The notes under the pieces: model-generated
The model's input: only the letters and a program-made list of their open reading frames with translations
What the model was told of the DNA's origin: nothing
Database searches by the model: none
Source: JACCQS01 sp050999295
GTDB lineage: Bacteria > Actinomycetota > Actinomycetes > Mycobacteriales > Geodermatophilaceae
Reading direction: 5' to 3'
DNA length: 7,022 bases
NCBI GenBank assembly: GCA_050999295.1
Contig: JBPCPI010000241.1
Span: 1-7,022, forward strand
Made by a program: the position numbers and the translations under genes
In this document: positions 1-5,504 of the stretch, piece by piece
Layout of the letters: each line of letters starts with the position of its first letter
Numbering within the stretch: position 1 is the first letter of the stretch

Positions 1-2
1 TC

Positions 3-224
3 CGCGAGCGTGGCTTCGAATCGTTGAAGTACGAGCGGCTCTACCGAGAACACGTCCCCGACGGCCTCGCGCTAGCCGCGCACGCCGAGGCCTACCGGGT
101 CGAGTACAACACCGTCCGACCACATGAGGCGCTGGCCTGGAACCGGCCAGCCGAGGTCCACCGCGGCCTCGCCGACCCGGCGATCCCCAACTTCGACCGC
201 CCCGAATTCCTGCCATCTACTTGA
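3..224 (+). CDS. IS3-family transposase (orfB, integrase core), C-terminal end only
   Basis: The open frame enters from the left edge and ends at TGA 222-224, giving the last 73 residues. The sequence LKYERLYREH followed by YRVEYNTVRPHEALAWNRPAEV is the characteristic end of the DDE integrase core of IS3-family transposases: the tyrosine/asparagine and RPHEAL block lies after the last catalytic residue. By alignment from memory with the E-S-F-F-x-x-L-K pattern, the Glu coded at 6-8 sits where the catalytic glutamate of the DDE triad is expected, but I cannot confirm this without the upstream part. The family cuts and joins DNA to move the element. The coding end is followed at once by a candidate terminal repeat. 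Whether the element is intact depends on sequence left of the window. Confidence 0.85.
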   Translation, partial: RERGFESLKYERLYREHVPDGLALAAHAEAYRVEYNTVRPHEALAWNRPAEVHRGLADPAIPNFDRPEFLPST

Positions 225-241
225 CGCGGGACACTTCCCCA
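220..241 (+). repeat. candidate right terminal inverted repeat of the IS3-type element
   Basis: The transposase stop codon lies within the stretch TTGACGCGGGACACTTCCCC. Read on the minus strand from 241 it begins TGGGGAAGTGTCCCGC; IS3-family ends commonly start with TG and overlap or closely follow the orfB stop. The partner repeat and the target duplication are outside the window, so the exact end is inferred. Confidence 0.4.
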
Positions 242-416
242 ACGCGCCTAACGATCAGCAGATTGACCAACCTGTCCGATCAGTACAGCTAGTGGGGTCC
301 GCGTCGGCGTGTGTACATGTACGGTCGGAGCCTGCCTCGCCGTAGGCTGGGCACAAGCGACACCCTGCTAGCGGTGTTCGCCACGCGCGGAGGCGAAGAA
401 TCAAGAGGGGAACGGC
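242..416 (+). promoter_or_regulatory. leader of the LamG-protein gene, with palindrome and ribosome site
   Basis: This non-coding stretch separates the IS end from the next gene. It contains a perfect 10-bp palindrome GTACATGTAC (313-322), a hexamer TAGGCT (343-348) that fits the loose actinobacterial -10 pattern TAnnnT but has no convincing -35 partner, and a purine-rich ribosome site AGAGGGGA (404-411) five bases before the ATG at 417. The ribosome site is clear; the promoter and any operator role of the palindrome are guesses. Confidence 0.35.
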
Positions 417-1445
417 ATGCGAGGGTGGACTCGACTTGCGGTGGGTGCTGTGATGGCGATCGTGCCGATCGTGGCGCTGGCCGGACCGGCGCAGGCAGCG
501 ACGACCGTGGCCTTGTGGTCCATGGAAGACCCGACCAGCATGGTCGACAGCTCGGGCAACGGGAACACCGGTACGACCACCGCGATCACCAGCGTTCCGG
601 GCATCAACGGCGGTAACGGCTATCACTTCAATGGGACGAACTCAGTCGCGACTGTGCCGGACGCGCCGGAGCTGGACCCCGGTACCGCCAACCTGACGAT
701 CACGGCGCACGTGAGGTTCACGGACGTGCCCAGCGCCGCCGTTGTGGATTACGACCTTGTCCGCAAGGGACTGTCTAGTACCTCCGGCGGTGAGTGGAAG
801 ATGGAGATCTACCCCCCCAGTTCAGGAACCCGAATCGGCAGTGCCTACTGCCTGTTCAAGGACGCGGCCGGCAAAGTCGCTTTCATCCGCGGCACACGCG
901 ACCTTGCCGATGGCGTCTGGCACACGATCACATGCATGAAGACTGCGACTTCGATCGAGCTCATCGTCGACGGCGTGAGGCAGACCAATACCGTCACTCT
1001 CGGGTCCATCAGCAATTCCGAGCCGGTGACCGTGGGTGCCAAGCCCGGCGGTGGCGACCAATACCTCGGTGACATGGACGAGGTCAGCATCGAAGTAGAC
1101 CCGACCGGTCCCGGTGATACCACCGCGCCGACCGTGACGGCCCGCACCCCGGCCGTCGACGCCAACAACGTCGGCCTAGCAGCCAACGTCACCGCGACCT
1201 TCAGCGAGAACGTGCTGGGCGTCGACCCAACCACATTCACCCTCAAGGACACCGTGACAGGGAACGTCATCACCGCGGTGGTGTCCCGCAACGGAACTAC
1301 CAACAAGTGGATCCTCAACCCGACCGCCAACCTGACCGCGGGCACCGTGTACCTGGCCACCCTCACCGGCGGCCCGACCGCCATCCGGGACGGCGCGAAC
1401 AACCCGCTCACCACCCTGAGCTGGAGCTTCACCACCGCCGCATGA
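417..1445 (+). CDS. secreted LamG-like / Ig-like (Big_5-type) domain protein
   Basis: The 342-residue protein starts at ATG 417 behind a good ribosome site. Residues 1-27 form a Sec signal peptide: MRGWTR, a hydrophobic stretch, then PAQA as the cleavage site. Residues about 29-228 look like a concanavalin A-like/laminin G sandwich: ALWSMED near the start, SGNGNTG, YHFNGTNS, then a late GVWHTITCMK and DEVSIEVD strand. Its only cysteines, C145 and C173, may form a disulfide. A DPTGPGD linker leads to residues about 234-342, an Ig-like domain of the Big_5 type (APTVTARTPA, ATFSENV, YLATLTGG, final WSFTTAA). Such proteins are exported and typically bind carbohydrate or the cell surface; no catalytic domain is visible and the ligand is unknown. 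The protein ends right after one Ig-like domain, without a cell-wall anchor, so it is probably released. It lies between an IS end and a putative attachment site and may be transferred cargo. Confidence 0.85.
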   Translation: MRGWTRLAVGAVMAIVPIVALAGPAQAATTVALWSMEDPTSMVDSSGNGNTGTTTAITSVPGINGGNGYHFNGTNSVATVPDAPELDPGTANLTITAHVRFTDVPSAAVVDYDLVRKGLSSTSGGEWKMEIYPPSSGTRIGSAYCLFKDAAGKVAFIRGTRDLADGVWHTITCMKTATSIELIVDGVRQTNTVTLGSISNSEPVTVGAKPGGGDQYLGDMDEVSIEVDPTGPGDTTAPTVTARTPAVDANNVGLAANVTATFSENVLGVDPTTFTLKDTVTGNVITAVVSRNGTTNKWILNPTANLTAGTVYLATLTGGPTAIRDGANNPLTTLSWSFTTAA

Positions 1446-1612
1446 CTTGCGGATCGAGGGCGAGACTCTCCTAACGACGAAGGAGCCGCGCCGGGTACCC
1501 CAGGATTCACAGTCCCGGCACCTTCTGCCGATCGGCGTGACCGTGGCCCAGAACCTCGCACGGCCGGACCGCACAGACCCTGAACCCGTGACCGTCCACT
1601 GTGGACATCGAC

Positions 1613-1643
1613 TGCTAACGGATTGCTAACGGACTTGTTAGCA
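1613..1643. repeat. direct plus inverted repeats, candidate integrase arm-type sites
   Basis: TGCTAACGGA occurs at 1613-1622 and again at 1624-1633, exactly 11 bp apart (one helical turn). The TGCTAAC of the second copy (1624-1630) pairs perfectly with GTTAGCA (1637-1643) across six bases. Short direct repeats placed about 100 bp from a core are typical of arm sites bound by tyrosine integrases or their excision factors; the repeats could instead bind a repressor. The repeats are directly seen, the role is inferred from the tRNA-like core downstream. Confidence 0.45.
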
Positions 1644-1750
1644 CGGGGCCATATCAGGCATGACGGCCGTTCTGTGGACAACCAGGAAAGGGCAGGTCGG
1701 AGGCCATATTCGCGGACTCGGCATGACTGCCCGATACCGGCTTGGCGGGT

Positions 1751-1772
1751 GTTCAAGTCCCCCCTCGGACAC
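1751..1772 (+). other. tRNA-Leu 3'-end fragment, putative attR core of an integrated element
   Basis: The 22 bases starting GTTCAAGTCC and ending TCGGACAC match, from memory, the T-loop, 3' T-stem and 3' acceptor strand of actinobacterial tRNA-Leu genes (usual end TTCAAGTCCCCCCTCGG.CAC). Upstream of GTTCAAG the match stops: the 5' T-stem is imperfect, and no D-arm, leucine anticodon arm or variable arm can be built. An identity block beginning in the T-loop and running to the tRNA end is what remains at the far junction after a tyrosine integrase inserts an element into a tRNA gene. In this orientation the element lies to the left and the intact tRNA-Leu should be at its left end, outside the window. 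No integrase gene is visible here. Confidence 0.5.
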
Positions 1773-1792
1773 AGTTGATATGCGGTCTCACC

Positions 1793-2740
1793 TCACCCGA
1801 ACCGGATGTCGACGAACACCGGTCTGTGGTCGAAACCGGGTTCGTTGCGTCTCGCGTTCGGATTCTCCGTGATGGAGGGAACATCGGTGTCGCCGGTTCC
1901 GACGTCCCCGGCCGCGACCACGCGAACGACGGCATGGCTGACCAGGATGTGGTCGATCAGCTCGGGCCGTCCTCGATAGATGCGGGTGAAACGCTGCTCT
2001 GCCGGGATCAGCGGGGCGAGGTTCCACAGCCGCTGGCCGTCGCCCTGGTCAGGTGGGTCGAAGCCGCCGGTGCCGATCTCCGATCCCGGTGGTCCCAGCA
2101 GGATCTGGGTCGTCGCGGCAGCGGCTTCGTCGTTGAGATCCCCCAGCACGACGAGCGCGCGCTGCTGCCCCTGGTCGTCGAGCAGCGCGGTGGCCCGGTC
2201 GCGGACAGTGGCCGCCTCGGCTGCGCGCCGGTTGAGCGCGAACACCGCGTACCTGGCCCGCTCGCCCTCGCTATTGCTCGAGAACCGGCCGTTGGAGTAG
2301 CCCGGGAGCTTGGACTTCAGGTGACACGTCAGCAGCTCCAGCGAGCGGCCGGAGACATCCACCCGGGCCTGCAACGCCGGTCGGCCCATCGCCGAGAGAA
2401 CGGCGTCGGTGTCGTCGACCTGGATCGGTCGCAGTCCTGCGGGGAACGCTGACACCTGATCGACCTCGGTCAGGGGCAGTCTGGAGAGGTAGCCCACCCG
2501 GATGTCGCGGTCGTCAGGATCGGCCAGTGCCACATGCCAGTCGCCATCGAGCCGGGCCACCAGGTCGGTCAGGGCCTCAGGTGCGCCGATCTCCTGCACC
2601 GCGAGCACGTCCGGTGCCAAGGATGTGATCGTGCCGGCCAGCGCGTCGAGCTTGGCGGCGTATGCCTCCTCCGTCTGTGGTCCCGACGGACCTCCGGGCA
2701 GGAACAGGTTCTCCACGTTCCAGGTGCCGATCCTGACCAT
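1793..2740 (-). CDS. endonuclease/exonuclease/phosphatase-family (DNase I-like fold) hydrolase
   Basis: The 315-residue protein keeps all the family motifs in order: TWNVEN (N8), AVQEIG (E50, metal ligand), CHLKSK (H140), LGDLND (D201 and N203), IDHILVS (D263, H264) and FDHRPVF (D304, H305, catalytic pair). This superfamily hydrolyses phosphodiester or phosphate-ester bonds with Mg2+; members act on DNA, RNA, phospholipids or nucleotides, and the sequence does not settle the substrate. There is no signal peptide, so it should be cytoplasmic. I chose ATG 2740: GAGAGGAG (2754-2747 on this strand) is six bases upstream, while the GTG one codon earlier would leave only three. It is divergent from the small secreted gene; its stop lies 20 bp from the tRNA-like fragment, making it the first gene on the presumed chromosomal side. 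Length is ordinary for stand-alone members. Confidence 0.9.
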   Translation of the reverse strand: MVRIGTWNVENLFLPGGPSGPQTEEAYAAKLDALAGTITSLAPDVLAVQEIGAPEALTDLVARLDGDWHVALADPDDRDIRVGYLSRLPLTEVDQVSAFPAGLRPIQVDDTDAVLSAMGRPALQARVDVSGRSLELLTCHLKSKLPGYSNGRFSSNSEGERARYAVFALNRRAAEAATVRDRATALLDDQGQQRALVVLGDLNDEAAAATTQILLGPPGSEIGTGGFDPPDQGDGQRLWNLAPLIPAEQRFTRIYRGRPELIDHILVSHAVVRVVAAGDVGTGDTDVPSITENPNARRNEPGFDHRPVFVDIRFG

Positions 2741-2765
2741 CACACGCTCCTCTCAGCGAGTACGG

Positions 2766-2775
2766 TGTCCGGACA
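2766..2775. promoter_or_regulatory. palindrome in the divergent intergenic region
   Basis: A perfect 10-bp palindrome TGTCCGGACA is centred in the 63 bp between the divergent starts at 2740 and 2804. The region is short enough that one bound protein could affect both promoters. No promoter hexamers are clear, and a palindrome of this size can occur by chance in GC-rich DNA. Confidence 0.25.
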
Positions 2776-2803
2776 TCCTTGGCATCGGGAACCTGGAGGA
2801 TCT

Positions 2804-3249
2804 GTGCGGCTGCTCCGAATGATTCTGCTGTGTGTGTAACGATGTTCGCAGTCTCCACCGGCACGCTGGCATCGAACGCCGCCAGCGCGGTTGTAGCGCG
2901 GGAAAGCCCGATCCAGGGGCAGGTGAATTTGTGCAAGACCGGACTGCCCATCGTTCCCGGAGTCCCAGGCGCACATGGTTATGTCAGCGTCGGTGACGTC
3001 GGCGCCTCGACAGTGGTGACCGTCTCACTGAGAAATGCGATACCGAACACCCGGTATGCAATCGACCACTATCAAACGCCTAGCGGTGCCGGGTGTAACA
3101 ACGCGGACCTGTGGTTCACGACCAACTCCGCCGGCAATGCGACCGGTGTATTCCGTGTCGATCTGCAGCCGGACACCGAGGGCCTTGCCGTTATCGTCAT
3201 CAACTACGTGAGTGACGACTTTTACCAGATAACGCGAATCCTGGTGTAG
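2804..3249 (+). CDS. small secreted protein of unknown family; signal peptide split by a frameshift at a TG repeat
   Basis: I do not recognise the family. The readable downstream frame (from about 2842 to TAG 3247-3249) codes a compact beta-rich protein with motifs NLCKTG, PNTRYAIDHYQ, GAGCNN, LWFTTNSAGNATG and two cysteines that could pair. As written, the frame can open at TTG 2779, GTG 2830 or ATG 2842, none with a good ribosome site or a proper signal peptide. Upstream, another frame starts at GTG 2804 behind GGAGGA (2795-2800), reads MRLLRMILLCV and stops at TAA 2837-2839. Removing one TG unit from the repeat at 2829-2836 joins the two into MRLLRMILLCVTMFAVSTG followed by TLASNAASA, a classic signal peptide with basic start, hydrophobic core and A-x-A end. 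The frames are seen directly; the original fusion is inferred. The present copy is either a recent frameshift mutant, a slippage-controlled gene or a sequence error. The mature domain is intact. The stop is three bases from the stop of the convergent gene. Confidence 0.6.
2829..2837 (+). repeat. (TG)4T dinucleotide repeat at the frame break of the signal peptide
   Basis: TGTGTGTGT sits exactly where the basic-hydrophobic half of the signal peptide leaves frame. Loss of one TG (or gain of two) restores a continuous reading frame from GTG 2804 to the stop at 3249. The repeat is short for strong slippage, so a fixed mutation is as likely as phase variation. Confidence 0.55.
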
Positions 3250-3252
3250 ATC

Positions 3253-3813
3253 TCAGCACTGGGCCTGCGCCCTGCTCGGGACGAGCGCGGACGTGTGCCG
3301 GCGACTCCCCGTCGTACCGAACTCCTGCCTGGCACGCTGCAGGAGTTGGTCGGCCAGGACGGTGTCTGACGCCGCGTCCGAGACCTTCGATCCCCCGCTT
3401 CGAGACGTCCAGACGATCGTGCTCTCATAGCGGCAACTCCGCGCTTGGAGCAAGACCGTCGTCCCGGACGGCAGCCGGAATGTCAGCTCGACCAATCGGC
3501 TCCCGGAGTCCATAGCGCGGACGAGCTCAGGCAATCGGCTGCTCGACTCCATGACGTGCGGACAGATCGGGTCACCCGACGGCCCCGACCGCACCTCCAT
3601 CGTGCCCCCGACGCAGCGGACCTCCGTTGCCTGCCAGCAGTGTCGGACGGCCGGGCCGCTCGAGGAGCATTCCCACAGGCCGTGCGCCGTAGCCACCAGA
3701 CTGCAGCCTTCACCGCAGGTGCCCCAGCCCAGCGGCCGCTCTCCCGGCGCCAACATCAACTGCCGGCTCAGCTCTGCAGGCAGGGTGTGAGTCCAATGGC
3801 GGAAACCGCGCAT
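3253..3813 (-). CDS. uncharacterised actinobacterial protein (GER-L-W / LPELVR type)
   Basis: The 186-residue protein starts at ATG 3813 with GAGGAGG six bases upstream. It matches by eye a very common actinobacterial hypothetical family: an LPAELSRQL lead, APGERPLGWG (residues 22-31), a strand LVATAHGLWE, a tryptophan-containing strand near residue 60, SRLPELVRAM (92-101), a VVLQ-like LVELTFRLPSGTTVLLQARSC (107-127) and a final LLQRARQEFG helix. The pattern of short strands followed by a helix resembles a PH-like fold, but the function is unknown to me. It has no signal peptide or membrane segment. Unusually for a cytoplasmic protein of this size it has eight cysteines (33, 37, 49, 59, 67, 84, 127, 186). 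It is divergent from the acyl-CoA synthetase, and the 159 bp between them should hold both promoters. A longer minus-strand open frame reaching to 4797 is only the shadow of the synthetase gene. Confidence 0.7.
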   Translation of the reverse strand: MRGFRHWTHTLPAELSRQLMLAPGERPLGWGTCGEGCSLVATAHGLWECSSSGPAVRHCWQATEVRCVGGTMEVRSGPSGDPICPHVMESSSRLPELVRAMDSGSRLVELTFRLPSGTTVLLQARSCRYESTIVWTSRSGGSKVSDAASDTVLADQLLQRARQEFGTTGSRRHTSALVPSRAQAQC

Positions 3814-3819
3814 CGTGGA

Positions 3820-3835
3820 CCTCCTCGACAGGAGG
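3820..3835 (-). promoter_or_regulatory. hairpin enclosing the ribosome site of the minus-strand gene
   Basis: On the minus strand CCTCCT (3835-3830) pairs perfectly with AGGAGG (3825-3820) across the four-base loop GTCG. AGGAGG is the ribosome site of the gene starting at 3813. A six-pair stem with four G-C pairs would hide it in the messenger, so translation may depend on melting, a bound factor or coupling. The pairing is seen; the regulatory effect is inferred. Confidence 0.45.
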
Positions 3836-3901
3836 AGCCTGACGACTGGAAGAGAGACCCACATCCCCCGGCCGTGGGGTACGAGGGGGGACGGCGCGGC
3901 G

Positions 3902-3955
3902 GGTGCGCGGTTTGCCACGCTTGGCAGTTCACGGAAGGGTGGCAAACCCCGCACC
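3902..3955. promoter_or_regulatory. long imperfect inverted repeat in the leader of the acyl-CoA synthetase gene
   Basis: Bases 3902-3922 pair with 3935-3955 at 19 of 21 positions (mismatches 3908/3949 and 3919/3938) around a 12-base loop. The core halves are GTTTGCCAC and GTGGCAAAC. Nested inside is the perfect palindrome TGCCA-N4-TGGCA (3913-3926). The structure ends six bases before the GAGG ribosome site (3961-3964). It could be an operator for a dimeric repressor, an mRNA hairpin affecting translation, or a terminator-like element; there is no T-run. It lies in the divergent region shared with the minus-strand gene at 3813. Confidence 0.55.
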
Positions 3956-3972
3956 AGGCCGAGGATGTCGCT

Positions 3973-5487
3973 GTGATCGCTACCCGCTCGAGCACCGTTG
4001 ACGACGTCGTACGGCGAAGCGCCCTGCGTCACCCGGGGCGCACAGCACTCCTGTTCCAGGACCGCACGTGGACGTACCGGGAGCTGGACGACGCCGTGAC
4101 CCGGGCGGCCGGCGTACTGCTCGATCTCGGCCTGGCTCAAGGTGATCGCGTGGCGGCGTACGGGAAGAACTCCGACGCCTATCTCCTCGGCTTCCTCGGC
4201 TGTGCACGGGCGGGACTCATCCACGTCCCGATCAACTACAACCTGGCCGGTGACGAGCTGTCCTATCTCGTGGACCAGTCCGGCAGCCGCGCAGCGCTCA
4301 CCGATCCGGCCCTCGCCGGGAAGTTCGACGAGATCGAGCACTCGCTGGAGACCGTGCTGGTGCTTCGCGACGGCGACGGATCCCTGCTCGACCAATCGAG
4401 GACCGGTCCGCTGCCCACCGTGGACGTCACCGTTGCCGACACCGACCTCGTCCAATTGCTGTACACGTCCGGGACCACCGCGCGGCCCAAGGGCGCCATG
4501 ATGACGCACCGCGCGTTCGTGCACGAGTACGTCTCCGTCATCCTGTCCGAGGACTTCAGCTCCGACGACGTCGCCCTGCACGCGATGCCGCTGTACCACT
4601 CGGCCGGAATGCACGCGTTTCTGTTGCCATACCTGGCCATCGGCGCGGTCAACCACCTGATGGAAGCACCCGACGTCCCAGAGATCCTGCGTCGGGTCGA
4701 GGCGGACTCGATCAGCTCGTTGTTCCTCGCACCGACGGTGTGGGTGCCGCTGTCCAATCACGCCGACCTCGCGACTCGCGACCTGTCGTCGCTGCACAAG
4801 GCGTACTACGGCGCGTCGATCATGCCGCAGCCGGTGCTACAGCGACTCCAGAAGAGGCTGCCCGATCTCGGCTTCTACAACTGCTTCGGGCAGTCCGAGA
4901 TCGGCCCGCTAGCCACCGTTCTCGGTCCGGACGAGCACGCGGACCGCCCCGAGTCATGCGGCCGCGCCGTGTTGTTCGTCGAACTGCGGGTGGTCGACGG
5001 CGACGGGAACGACGTGCCGCCCGGCGAGCTCGGGGAGGTCGTGTACCGGTCCCCGCAGCTGTGCGAGGGCTACTGGGACAAGCCCGAGGAGACCGCGGAG
5101 GCGTTCTACGGCGGCTGGTTCCACTCCGGCGACCTTGTCCGCGCCGACGCCGACGGCTTCATCACCGTCGTCGACCGAATCAAGGACGTCATCAACACCG
5201 GCGGTGTCCTGGTCGCCTCCCGTGAGGTCGAGGACGCGCTCTACGACCATCCGGCCGTGGCCGAGGCCGCCGTCATCAGTACGCCGGATGAGCGTTGGAT
5301 CGAGGCGATCACGGCGTTCGTCGTAGTCAAGGACGAGGTGACGGCCGAGGCGCTGATCGCGCATGTGCGCGGGAAGTTGGCGGGCTTCAAGGTCCCGAAG
5401 CGGGTGCTGTTCGTCGACGAGCTGCCGCGGAACGCGTCGGGCAAGTTGCTCAAGCGCGTCCTGCGCGACGGGCTGGCCGAGTCCTGA
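3973..5487 (+). CDS. FadD-like acyl-CoA synthetase (AMP-dependent, class I adenylate-forming)
   Basis: The 504-residue enzyme activates a carboxylic acid with ATP to an acyl-AMP and passes it to CoA. Motifs in order: WTYRELDDAV near the start; the phosphate loop YTSGTTARPKG (164-174); LYHSAGMHAF in the acyl-pocket region; NCFGQSE (303-309), the motif that holds the adenine and Mg2+; GWFHSGD (381-387), whose Asp binds the ribose; the hinge DRIKDVINTGG (401-411); and NASGK with the adenylation lysine K491. The hinge is followed by VLVASREVE, a variant I recall in actinobacterial FadD-like enzymes, rather than the usual GENIYPAEVE. Substrate cannot be read; medium- or long-chain fatty acid is the default guess. 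The frame is open back to 3445, but that part mirrors the opposite-strand gene; GTG 3973 fits because GAGG lies eight bases upstream and homology begins with STVDDVVRRSALRHPGRTAL. The next gene follows at once, suggesting an operon. Confidence 0.9.
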   Translation: MIATRSSTVDDVVRRSALRHPGRTALLFQDRTWTYRELDDAVTRAAGVLLDLGLAQGDRVAAYGKNSDAYLLGFLGCARAGLIHVPINYNLAGDELSYLVDQSGSRAALTDPALAGKFDEIEHSLETVLVLRDGDGSLLDQSRTGPLPTVDVTVADTDLVQLLYTSGTTARPKGAMMTHRAFVHEYVSVILSEDFSSDDVALHAMPLYHSAGMHAFLLPYLAIGAVNHLMEAPDVPEILRRVEADSISSLFLAPTVWVPLSNHADLATRDLSSLHKAYYGASIMPQPVLQRLQKRLPDLGFYNCFGQSEIGPLATVLGPDEHADRPESCGRAVLFVELRVVDGDGNDVPPGELGEVVYRSPQLCEGYWDKPEETAEAFYGGWFHSGDLVRADADGFITVVDRIKDVINTGGVLVASREVEDALYDHPAVAEAAVISTPDERWIEAITAFVVVKDEVTAEALIAHVRGKLAGFKVPKRVLFVDELPRNASGKLLKRVLRDGLAES

Positions 5488-5504
5488 GCCTGCGCGCGCT
5501 GACG

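Larger units (their letters stand above)
1446..1792. other. gene-free stretch with attachment-site-like structure
   Basis: No open frame here has a convincing start, ribosome site or protein-like composition; the short frames are shadows. A weak hairpin CTCCT (1468-1472) with AGGAG (1481-1485) follows the LamG gene but has no T-run. GTCCAC-T-GTGGAC (1594-1606) is a small inverted repeat, and CTGTGGACA occurs at 1599-1607 and again at 1672-1680. The two notable elements, the repeats at 1613-1643 and the tRNA-like 3' end at 1751-1772, are listed separately. Confidence 0.6.

Noticed and set aside
1696..1773. A complete tRNA gene ending at the tRNA-like fragment.
   Set aside because: GTCGGAG at 1696-1702 could pair with the acceptor end with one mismatch, but no D-arm, no GG in a D-loop, no anticodon arm with a proper 7-base loop and no leucine-type variable arm can be folded between. 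Only the 3' end is supported.
845..2452. Long frames opposite the LamG gene (845-1756, minus) and opposite the endonuclease gene (1742-2452, plus).
   Set aside because: Both are antisense shadows of genes with strong domain motifs, and neither has a ribosome site or recognisable family.
2825..2845. Programmed ribosomal frameshifting at the TG repeat.
   Set aside because: A -1 shift before TAA 2837 would also join the frames, but there is no X-XXY-YYZ slippery heptamer and no obvious stimulatory structure; a DNA-level slip explains it more simply.
3872..3903. G-quadruplex from the GGGG and GGGGGG runs.
   Set aside because: Only three separate runs of three or more G are present without splitting one run with no loop, so a stable four-tract form is not supported.
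3445..3972. N-terminal extension of the acyl-CoA synthetase frame.
   Set aside because: It mirrors the opposite-strand gene, has low-complexity Arg/Pro/Gln-rich translation, and family homology starts just after GTG 3973.
3253..4797. 514-residue minus-strand open frame.
   Set aside because: Only its last 186 codons look like a protein with a good ribosome site. The part beyond 3813 lies opposite the acyl-CoA synthetase and its leader and is a GC-codon shadow.
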